Source: Firmicutes bacterium UBA5486
GTDB lineage: Bacteria; Bacillota; UBA4882; UBA10575
NCBI GenBank assembly: GCA_002427045.1
Contig: DIPO01000055.1
Coordinates: 56,413 to 76,662 of the forward strand
Direction: 5' to 3'
DNA length: 20,250 nt
Shown here: one piece after another, positions 1 through 6,473 of the stretch
Position numbering within the stretch: the first letter of the stretch is position 1
Layout of the letters: every line of letters begins with the position of its first letter
Made by a program: the position numbers and the translations under genes
Notes under the pieces: generated by a model
Seen by the model: the letters and a program-made list of their open reading frames with translations, nothing else
Told to the model about the DNA's origin: nothing
Database searches by the model: none

Positions 1-18
1 GACACAACGCAAAAAGCT

Positions 19-1701
19 TTAATTAAACCATTGCTGATCTAAAACAGCCTCCGCAATATTATTGCAATGGTCAGCAATTCGTTCTAAGTTTCTCATTAAT
101 TCATTAAAGATGACTGCTGCTTTAGGATTACATGACCCCACATTAAGTCGTTCCAGATGATTGTACCTGGATTCCTTTTCCACAACATCCATAGTACTCT
201 CGAGTTCCAATACCTTTTTAGCAAGGATAAAATCGTTTTTCTCCAATGCTTGTAAGCAAAGAGTAAACATCTCCGCTGATAAGCTAAATACTTTTTCCAA
301 ATCTTCTAGCGCCATCTCAGATAATTTAATATGGTCATCCTCCATATAAATCTCCAGTTCCATGATATTGGTACAATGATCGCCAATCCTTTCAATATCA
401 CCAGTAATATGCATTAAATTGGCCATGATATTAGATTGACGCTCTGTTAACGAATTTCGGGAGACAATGGTGGATAGATAATGAATAATTTCTGCTTCAA
501 GGTAATCAAGGATATCCTCTTTTTCCTGTACTTTTCCAAAATCAGAAGCCTTTTGGGATGATGAATCAAGAAAAGCTTCAACTTCTGATAACATTTTTTG
601 AGAAATATTGCCCATTCTAATCAATTCTTTTGTTGATAGATTAAGAGCAAGTTCAGCATTGTTTAAAACGTGCGAATCCAAATACTTTACATCTTTTTCT
701 GTAACCATATCCTCACCTGGATATATTTTAGTAACCAATTTTGCTAGAAACTTTACAAAGGGAAGCCAAATTAAAGTATTTAAAATATTAAATGAAGCAT
801 GGGCATTTGCAATTTGCCTGGAAATTACAGTAGCTTCTGTAATTCCTGATCCCGGCTTCGGAAGCGGAGATATTTTATAAACTAACGTAATAAAAAACGG
901 GAATAATACTAGGCAAACTATGGTACCTAACACATTAAACAGGGTATGCGATAAGGCAGAACGTTTAGCCGCATGATTCGAACCAATACTCGCTAAAATC
1001 GCAGTGATCGTAGTTCCAATATTACTCCCCAACAGAATGGGAACAGCAGCTGTTAATGGAATAAGAGCATGTACTACTTCCCCATCCACTACTGGTTGCG
1101 AAGCTAGACTTTGTAAAACACCAATCACTGCACTACTACTCTGAACCACTACCGTCATCACAGTTCCGACTAATAAGCCCAAGAACCGGTTCTTACTCAT
1201 CGAAGCAATTAATTTCAATGTTGTTTTATCATTAGCCAATGGTTTGAGAACATCTGACATGGTATTTAAACCGATGAACAATACACCAAAACCAAAAATA
1301 ACTTGTCCTAAATATTTTGATTGTTTTTTCTGTCCTGAGAAAAATAAGATAAAACCAATAGCCGCAAAGAGATAGGCATAATCTCCAAGTTTAAAAGCAA
1401 TCAATTGGGCCGTAATGGTTGTTCCAATATTGGCACCCATGATCACTCCAATCGCCTGTTGCAGATTGATCAACCCAGCATTAATAAACCCTATAACCAT
1501 TACCGTAGTAGCACTACTACTCTGCAAAATAGCAGTAACTAAAGCGCCAACAAGCACCCCAATAAAGGGGTTTGTAGTAACCGCTTCTAGAACCTTGCGC
1601 ATTTTTTCCCCAGCAACTTTCTTCAAGCCTTCACTCATCAGATTCATTCCATAGATGAATAAGGCCAAGCCCCCGGCAACTCCAAATATTAACTGTTTCA
1701 T
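19..1701 (-). CDS. Na/Pi cotransporter family membrane protein with PhoU-like C-terminal domain
   Basis: Integral membrane protein of the NptA/YjbB Na+/phosphate symporter family, expected to move phosphate with sodium. The 560 residues contain the family's inverted duplication: QSSSATT at 60-66 with GANIGTT at 89-95, then QSSSAV at 187-192 with GSNIGTT at 225-231, all within hydrophobic segments (about 1-320). From about 345 to 555 the protein is soluble and helical with two repeats ending in GDHCTNI and ADHCNNI, which resembles PhoU. This two-part layout is a known family form. The ATG follows GGAGGG with a 5-nt spacer. It has no close partner: deoC ends 408 bp upstream. TTAACA-like repeats in that gap hint at phosphate control. 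Direction (uptake or export) and substrate are inferred from the family only. Family assignment is firm. Confidence 0.9.
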   Translation of the reverse strand: MKQLIFGVAGGLALFIYGMNLMSEGLKKVAGEKMRKVLEAVTTNPFIGVLVGALVTAILQSSSATTVMVIGFINAGLINLQQAIGVIMGANIGTTITAQLIAFKLGDYAYLFAAIGFILFFSGQKKQSKYLGQVIFGFGVLFIGLNTMSDVLKPLANDKTTLKLIASMSKNRFLGLLVGTVMTVVVQSSSAVIGVLQSLASQPVVDGEVVHALIPLTAAVPILLGSNIGTTITAILASIGSNHAAKRSALSHTLFNVLGTIVCLVLFPFFITLVYKISPLPKPGSGITEATVISRQIANAHASFNILNTLIWLPFVKFLAKLVTKIYPGEDMVTEKDVKYLDSHVLNNAELALNLSTKELIRMGNISQKMLSEVEAFLDSSSQKASDFGKVQEKEDILDYLEAEIIHYLSTIVSRNSLTERQSNIMANLMHITGDIERIGDHCTNIMELEIYMEDDHIKLSEMALEDLEKVFSLSAEMFTLCLQALEKNDFILAKKVLELESTMDVVEKESRYNHLERLNVGSCNPKAAVIFNELMRNLERIADHCNNIAEAVLDQQWFN

Positions 1702-1752
1702 CAGAACCCTCCATTATATGATAAGTCTTTATAAAAAGTTGAGTCCCTTTAG

Positions 1753-1796
1753 CATTAAGGAATTAATGATTGTTAATGGATCGCATAATTTGTTAA
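1753..1796 (-). promoter_or_regulatory. Possible PHO-box-like TTAACA repeats upstream of the Na/Pi transporter gene
   Basis: On the minus strand TTAACA occurs at 1796-1791 and again at 1776-1771, exactly 20 nt apart. TTAATT follows 10 nt later at 1766-1761 and TTAATG at 1758-1753. Direct TTAACA-type hexamers at about one-turn spacing are what PhoP binds in Bacillus. The region is very AT-rich, so chance similarity is possible, and one expected repeat between the two TTAACA copies is missing. Confidence 0.25.
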
Positions 1797-1971
1797 GTGA
1801 ATACTTACATTAATTAATTGCATAATAGAATTATAAAATATAAATTTAGCTGACCCTTGTTTTTAAAAAAAGTGCAAACTATAAAGTAATTATGCAATTA
1901 CCTTACATCAGAAAAGTAGTTCCTGATGAAATACCCCACAGTATATAAAATACAACCATTTTTTCTTTTCC

Positions 1972-2007
1972 AAAAAGAAAAAACCTCTTTTTTAAAAGAT
2001 CTAGAGG
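1972..2007 (-). terminator. Possible rho-independent terminator after deoC
   Basis: Read on the minus strand, CCTCT (2007-2003) can pair with AGAGG (1988-1984), followed by TTTTTTCTTTTT. The loop is 14 nt and the stem only 5 bp, so the hairpin is weak, though the T tract is strong. It lies about 100 nt after the deoC stop. Confidence 0.4.
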
Positions 2008-2109
2008 AAACAGGAGAAATACCGAGTTATAATAAGATATTCTTCAATATTGGTTAATTCTAAATTGGTGTTATACATCAATTAAATAGATTCTTAACCA
2101 TCTCTTAAT

Positions 2110-2892
2110 TTAATTTTCAATGGGAGTTTCTTTTATAATCTTCATTCCAGAACTACACCCCAGTCTGTTTGCACCAGCTTTAATCATTTTTTGGGCTGTA
2201 ACATAATCTCTAATTCCACCAGAAGCTTTAACCCCCATCTCTGAACCTACAGTTTTTCTCATTAATATAACATCCTCAGGAGTAGCACCCCCTGTTCCAA
2301 ATCCAGTTGAAGTCTTCACAAAATCAGCACCAGCATACTTTGCCAGGAGACAGGCCTTAATTTTTTCTTCTTCTGTAAGATAGCAGGTTTCAATAATGAC
2401 TTTCACCAATGCCTGACAAGATGCAGCTTCTACTACAGCTTTTATATCCTGAAAAACCAGATTATACAAACCTGATTTTAATGCTCCTACATTAATAACC
2501 ATGTCAACTTCATTTGCGCCATTTTCTATAGCTTCCCTAGTTTCTTCGGCTTTTACCCGATATGTAGTAGCACCTAATGGAAACCCGATTACTGTACAGA
2601 CTTTAACTTCATCTTCTCCCAACAGCCTAGATGCTAGACGTACATATCCCGGGTTAATACAGACAGAAGCAAAACCATTCTCCTTAGCTTCAGCACACAA
2701 TCTTTCAATTTCGTTAAAAGTAGCATCCGCTTTTAATAAAGTATGATCGATCATCTTTGCTAAGTTATCCGGAGAATCCTCCATACTAGAGATAACAGCT
2801 TCCTTATACCCATTATTACTCCGGAATACTTCTTCACCAAGCTCCATCATTAATTCGCGCGCTATTTTATTGATTCGGGCATCAATACTCAT
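2110..2892 (-). CDS. deoC: Deoxyribose-phosphate aldolase
   Basis: DERA (EC 4.1.2.4) cleaves 2-deoxyribose 5-phosphate to glyceraldehyde 3-phosphate and acetaldehyde in deoxynucleoside catabolism, in the cytoplasm. The class I aldolase signature is complete: the Schiff-base lysine K193 in FVKTSTGFGTGGA, the proton-relay aspartate D130 in NEVDMVINVG, and K222 in GVKASGGIRD. The protein has 260 residues against roughly 220 for the common form; the additional ~40 lie at the N-terminus, before MIDHTLLKADAT, and look helical. The ATG is well supported by AGGAGGGG 6 nt upstream, so the extension is probably translated. No other deo gene (deoB, pdp, cdd) is adjacent; it appears to be a single-gene transcript. 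Assignment is firm. Confidence 0.97.
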   Translation of the reverse strand: MSIDARINKIARELMMELGEEVFRSNNGYKEAVISSMEDSPDNLAKMIDHTLLKADATFNEIERLCAEAKENGFASVCINPGYVRLASRLLGEDEVKVCTVIGFPLGATTYRVKAEETREAIENGANEVDMVINVGALKSGLYNLVFQDIKAVVEAASCQALVKVIIETCYLTEEEKIKACLLAKYAGADFVKTSTGFGTGGATPEDVILMRKTVGSEMGVKASGGIRDYVTAQKMIKAGANRLGCSSGMKIIKETPIEN

Positions 2893-2989
2893 AAGTATCC
2901 CCTCCTATAAGGTTATTCTTTAATAAATAGCATAAATTTATAGTAAGAACCTAGGTATAAATTCTTCACCACCATTGGTATTCCTTCTT

Positions 2990-3025
2990 AAAATCAAATA
3001 ACCGCCCGTTAAATAACGAGCGGCT
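2990..3025 (-). terminator. Likely terminator after the CBS-domain gene
   Basis: On the minus strand GCCGC-T-CGTT, an ATTT loop, and AACG-G-GCGGT form an interrupted stem (about 3023-3001) followed by the T-rich tract TTATTTGATTTT. It lies about 100 nt after the CBS-domain gene's stop and before deoC, so it would separate the two transcripts. Confidence 0.6.
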
Positions 3026-3081
3026 TAATTTAACCCGTTTTCATCTTCGATAAATGCTTTACATCCATTTATGGTATCGGT

Positions 3082-3097
3082 AGCAAGCAGCCTTGCT
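3082..3097 (-). repeat. Short perfect hairpin in the CBS-deoC gap
   Basis: AGCAAG (3082-3087) and CTTGCT (3092-3097) form a 6-bp perfect stem with a 4-nt loop. No T tract follows on either strand, so it is not an obvious terminator. It may stabilise the 3' end of the CBS-domain mRNA; no function can be assigned. Confidence 0.45.
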
Positions 3098-3121
3098 TGT
3101 AAATTGTTCCTTTGATCTTAA

Positions 3122-3535
3122 TTAAATATATTCTGGTTTAGAAGGTTGTGAGATCTCCCCTAAAGTCTCTGCCACTTCCACATCGTATTTGGCCTGAGTA
3201 GCCAAGTCCCCTAGCGAAACCATTCCAACTAACCGATTACTTTCTACTACTGGTAACCTCCTAATCTGTCCTTCCGACATTAGCTGAGTGACATCTTTTA
3301 GATCCATTTCCGGGGAGATAGTCTTAACTTGGGAAGTCATAATTTCGCGAATTGGAGTTGTATTCGGATCTTTTGCATGGGCTACATTTCGTACAACAAT
3401 ATCTCTATCAGTTACAATTCCTACCAGGCTAGGCCCTTCGCAGACTGGAATCGAACCTACATCATGCTTCTGCATTAGTTGAGCTGTTTCGGCCACTGTA
3501 GTTTCCGGGCTGACAAAAGCTACTTTGTCGGTCAT
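3122..3535 (-). CDS. Two-CBS-domain protein
   Basis: A small soluble protein made almost entirely of a tandem CBS pair (Bateman module). CBS 1 covers about residues 1-60 with VGSIPVCEG and LVGIVTDRDI; CBS 2 covers about 65-125 with IREIMTSQVKTISPE, IRRLPVVE and LVGMVSLGDL. Such modules bind adenine nucleotides (AMP, ATP, SAM or c-di-AMP in some proteins), and stand-alone ones act as sensors of unclear target. The start is uncertain. The ATG at 3535 has AAGGA only 4 nt upstream and begins the protein inside the usual first motif. In-frame codons before it read (CTG)KIKDI, giving the typical family opening KxKDIMT, and AAGGAAGG lies about 10 nt before that CTG (3553-3551). An in-frame TGA further upstream rules out a longer form. 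The gene is transcribed separately, between the glmM terminator and its own. Confidence 0.9.
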   Translation of the reverse strand: MTDKVAFVSPETTVAETAQLMQKHDVGSIPVCEGPSLVGIVTDRDIVVRNVAHAKDPNTTPIREIMTSQVKTISPEMDLKDVTQLMSEGQIRRLPVVESNRLVGMVSLGDLATQAKYDVEVAETLGEISQPSKPEYI

Positions 3536-3629
3536 TATATCCTTGATCTTCAGAACAGATCATCCTTCCTTTTTTTCTAGTTTTCCCTTAGAAGGCTAAA
3601 TAATTCCCCTTTAAGAAAACTACATCTCC

Positions 3630-3656
3630 AAAAAAAAAGCAGGTTAAACTCCTGCT
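3630..3656 (-). terminator. Rho-independent terminator of the gltX-cdaA-glmM unit
   Basis: On the minus strand AGCAGG (3656-3651), a 7-nt loop and CCTGCT (3643-3638) are followed by a run of T residues (3638-3630). The first stem base is the last base of the glmM TGA stop codon, so the terminator abuts the gene. This marks the operon end. Confidence 0.93.
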
Positions 3657-5011
3657 CATGATAATTCTTCCTCTATTACCTTAGCAATTGCTTTAGCAAT
3701 TTCGCCCAAAACATCTTGCTCAGGACCCTCAACCATTACACGGATTAAAGGTTCTGTCCCTGAAGCACGAACAAAAATCCGTCCTTCATTTCCTAGCTTT
3801 TGCTGGAAATCACCGATTATCTTATTAATCCTCTCATTCCTCATCCACTCTTCTTTTCTCTTCACACGAACATTCTCTATTAGCTGCGGAAATTTTCTAA
3901 TCTTCCGCTTTAACTCGGATAAAGGTTTTCTTGTCCTGATTATTGTCCCCATTAATTGTAAAGAAGTCAGCAGTCCATCTCCGGTCGTATTATATTTTAA
4001 AAAGATAATATGCCCAGATTGCTCTCCGCCTAAGGCTAACCCTTTTTCCAGCATCGCAGCAAGCACCCGCCGGTCGCCATTTTCTGTAATTACCACATCG
4101 CCCCCAGCCTTACGGAAAGCTTCGGTAAGCCCTAGATTACTATAAACTGTTACCGCAATCGCTTTGTGAGGAAGCGCTTCTTCTTCTAGCAATTGCAGTC
4201 CACAGATTCCCATAATTAAATCCCCATCTACTATATTGCCTTTTTCATCAACTGCGATTAGCCGGTCGCCATCGCCATCATAGGCCAATCCAAGCTGTGC
4301 ACCATGCTTAATTACTGTTTCCCTTAGCTGCTGTGGATTGGTAGAACCACATTTAACATTAATCCGTGAACCATCATCTTTATTATTTAAAGGTATTACT
4401 TTTGCTCCTAATGCCGAAAATACCTGGGGAGCTATGTGATAGGTAGCTCCGTTAGCACAATCAAGTACTACCTTATACCCCTCAAATCTCTCCTTCACTG
4501 TTCCGAGCAGAAACCTTATATATTCTTTTTCCATACCATTCCTTTGAAGAACACGTCCGACTTTAAGGCCAGTAGGACGGGGAATCTTACTCGCCATCTT
4601 TTCCTGCAGATAAGACTCTATCTCATCTTCAACTTCATCTGTAAGTTTATATCCATCTCGATTAAAAAACTTAATCCCATTATCCTCCACCGGATTATGA
4701 GAAGCAGAAATCATTGCTGCGGCATCTGCCTCGAGTCTTCTCGTTAAATAAGCTACACCCGGGGTCGGGATTACTCCCAATACCTCTACATTAACACCAA
4801 CCGAGGTAATTCCTGCAATCAAAGCAGCTTCCAGCATTTCTCCGGAAAGCCTAGTATCCCTACCAACTAAAACCCTTCCGGCCTCAGCAGAACCACCCTT
4901 GTTTTGAACCAAGACATATGCTGCAGCCCGTCCGAGTTTAAAAGCAAGTTCTGGAGTGAGATCTAAATTAGCGATTCCCCTCACTCCGTCTGTCCCAAAT
5001 AATCTTCCCAA
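3656..5011 (-). CDS. glmM: Phosphoglucosamine mutase
   Basis: GlmM (EC 5.4.2.10) interconverts glucosamine 6-phosphate and glucosamine 1-phosphate, leading to UDP-GlcNAc for peptidoglycan. All alpha-D-phosphohexomutase sites are visible (numbered from the TTG start): the phosphoserine loop SASHNP with S104, the Mg-binding DGDGD at 245-249, the sugar loop GEQSGH at 329-334, and the phosphate-binding RASGTEP at 415-421. The GEQSGH and MGRLFGTDGVRG forms are those of GlmM rather than PMM/PGM. The start is TTG at 5011: GGAGG (5024-5020) is 8 nt upstream, the product begins MGRLFGTDG as in the family, and its 451 residues match the usual ~450. An ATG at 5038 would add nine atypical residues. It is last in the unit with cdaA; a terminator overlaps its stop codon. 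Confidence 0.97.
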   Translation of the reverse strand: MGRLFGTDGVRGIANLDLTPELAFKLGRAAAYVLVQNKGGSAEAGRVLVGRDTRLSGEMLEAALIAGITSVGVNVEVLGVIPTPGVAYLTRRLEADAAAMISASHNPVEDNGIKFFNRDGYKLTDEVEDEIESYLQEKMASKIPRPTGLKVGRVLQRNGMEKEYIRFLLGTVKERFEGYKVVLDCANGATYHIAPQVFSALGAKVIPLNNKDDGSRINVKCGSTNPQQLRETVIKHGAQLGLAYDGDGDRLIAVDEKGNIVDGDLIMGICGLQLLEEEALPHKAIAVTVYSNLGLTEAFRKAGGDVVITENGDRRVLAAMLEKGLALGGEQSGHIIFLKYNTTGDGLLTSLQLMGTIIRTRKPLSELKRKIRKFPQLIENVRVKRKEEWMRNERINKIIGDFQQKLGNEGRIFVRASGTEPLIRVMVEGPEQDVLGEIAKAIAKVIEEELS

Positions 5012-5082
5012 TAAAAAATCCTCCATTCCTACTAACATCTTGAAGCTTAAAACCCGACGCTGGCCATTGGATCTTCCTCACA

Positions 5083-5595
5083 TTATTCTGTAAGTAATCT
5101 AACCAGTTCTCTCCCAAAATCCCCGGCCGCTTCAGGTCCGTTTCCAGTAACTATCCGCCCATCCGTTTCCACTGCCTTGCCTGTATAAACAGCTCCGGAC
5201 TTTTTGAGTTCTTCTGCCCCATCTATGTAAACAGTTGCCCGTTTCCCAGATAAAAGCCCAGCTCTGGCCAGAATAACCGGTGCAATACAAATAGCCGCTA
5301 ACACCTTGCCTGTAGTAATAAAGTTTTTAGCTAATGTATGAGCGGTAGGATCATTAAAATATTGTTCTGATCCACCACCACCAACAAAGATTAAACCATC
5401 ATATGCTTCCGGTTCTATTTGCGAAATAAGAAGATCCGGTTCTACCTTAGCTCCTAATTTCCCGGAAACTTCAGTAGTAGTGGTTGAAGCAGTAACAACT
5501 TCAACCCCCGCTTCTTCTAAAATGCGTTTAGGATGAAAATATTCTTCATCTCTAAAATCCTTTTCTGCGATCACCAAAACCGCCCTTTTCTTCAT
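5083..5595 (-). CDS. DJ-1/PfpI superfamily protein
   Basis: A 170-residue single-domain protein of the DJ-1/ThiJ/PfpI (class I glutamine amidotransferase-like) fold. Seen: an acidic residue in DFRDEE near 15-17, YDGLIFVGGGGSEQYF at 65-80, and the nucleophile elbow AAICIAPVILA with C103. In PfpI-type proteases and many glyoxalases the cysteine is followed by His; here the next residue is Ile, so a local Cys-His pair is absent. Family members include deglycase/glyoxalase-like enzymes, chaperones and redox sensors; the reaction cannot be predicted. It lies between cdaA (23-bp gap) and glmM (71 bp to the TTG start), where Bacillota normally have cdaR (ybbR). The ATG is preceded by AGAGGTG at 6 nt. 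It is not CdaR: it lacks a membrane anchor and YbbR repeats. Confidence 0.9.
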   Translation of the reverse strand: MKKRAVLVIAEKDFRDEEYFHPKRILEEAGVEVVTASTTTTEVSGKLGAKVEPDLLISQIEPEAYDGLIFVGGGGSEQYFNDPTAHTLAKNFITTGKVLAAICIAPVILARAGLLSGKRATVYIDGAEELKKSGAVYTGKAVETDGRIVTGNGPEAAGDFGRELVRLLTE

Positions 5596-5618
5596 TTACA
5601 TCACCTCTTTTTCTTATT

Positions 5619-6452
5619 TTACCCTTTAAATTTTCGTTGAAATAAATCATTCTGTATTATTATCTTTTCCTCTTTTTTATCTTTAAAGTTCATAGATAAA
5701 TAATTCAATAAATCACCTTGTTGGCTACACTCAATTACTCCACCGTCAATTGCCAGTGAGATTTTTCCCCGCTCTTCAGAAACAATTACTACCACAGCAT
5801 CGGATTGTTCACTTAAACCGATCCCTGCCCGGTGTCTAGTTCCATACTCTAGAGGAAAATCGGGTTGACTGGACAAAGGTAAAATACAACTAGCTGCAAT
5901 AATCCGTTTTCCTCTAATCACTACCGCACCATCATGTAAAGGGGAATCTTTAAAAAAGAGCTGCTTTAGTAAAATCCCTGATACTTCAGCATCAATTAAA
6001 TGCCCTGATTCTGCAATCTCTTTTAGGGGGATCTCTCTTTCTAAGACTATTAATGCCCCACAATATTCTTTTGCCATCTCCTCAGCAGTTTCGGCAATGA
6101 TTTTTAACGTATCATCTGTTTCACTATTAGAAATAGAAAAATAACGGGCCCAAAAATCATTCTTTCCTAAATGTTCCAGGCCCCTTCTCAACTCCGTTTG
6201 GAATAGAACTGGCAGGGCGATCACCACAACTCCCAGCAAATACTGGAGAAGGCCTCCAAACATCACCAGGTTTAATTTCTGAGTTATCATTGAAAAAACA
6301 AAAACAATACCTAGGCCTTTTAATAAAGGTATCGCTTTTGTTCCTTTCAATAAGATAAAAATTCGATAAAATAGGTAAGTGGAAAGCAGAATATCTAAAA
6401 TCAAAATCGGAATACCCTGCGCATATACCTTATGAAAATCAATAGAAGGCAT
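5619..6452 (-). CDS. cdaA: Membrane diadenylate cyclase (c-di-AMP synthase)
   Basis: CdaA (DacA) condenses two ATP into cyclic di-AMP, the second messenger that controls potassium and osmolyte transport and cell-wall homeostasis in Gram-positives. The 277 residues have three N-terminal hydrophobic segments (about 14-35, 41-58, 65-84), the family linker LFQTELRRGLEHLG (83-96), and a DAC domain with both active-site motifs: DGA at 174-176 (SPLHDGAVVIRG) and RHR at 206-208 (YGTRHRAGIGL). Length is normal. It starts 21 bp after the gltX stop, with GAGGAAG upstream. CdaA is usually encoded directly before its membrane regulator CdaR and then GlmM, which inhibits it; here glmM is present but cdaR is not seen in the window. 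Assignment is firm. Confidence 0.97.
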   Translation of the reverse strand: MPSIDFHKVYAQGIPILILDILLSTYLFYRIFILLKGTKAIPLLKGLGIVFVFSMITQKLNLVMFGGLLQYLLGVVVIALPVLFQTELRRGLEHLGKNDFWARYFSISNSETDDTLKIIAETAEEMAKEYCGALIVLEREIPLKEIAESGHLIDAEVSGILLKQLFFKDSPLHDGAVVIRGKRIIAASCILPLSSQPDFPLEYGTRHRAGIGLSEQSDAVVVIVSEERGKISLAIDGGVIECSQQGDLLNYLSMNFKDKKEEKIIIQNDLFQRKFKG

Positions 6453-6473
6453 CTTTCCACTTCCTCTCTGTTC

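Larger units (their letters stand above)
1702..2109. other. 408-bp AT-rich intergenic region
   Basis: No open reading frame on either strand looks real here. The stretch holds the ribosome binding site of the downstream transporter gene, TTAACA-like repeats at 1753-1796, a perfect 11-bp A/T inverted repeat at 1959-1983 and a possible deoC terminator at 1972-2007. Promoter-like AT-rich hexamers are frequent, but I cannot choose a convincing -35/-10 pair. Confidence 0.6.

Noticed and set aside
5012..5038. ATG starts for glmM at 5038 and 5026
   Set aside because: GGAGG lies at 5024-5020, within or after these codons, and the family N-terminus MGRLFGTDGVRG begins at TTG 5011.
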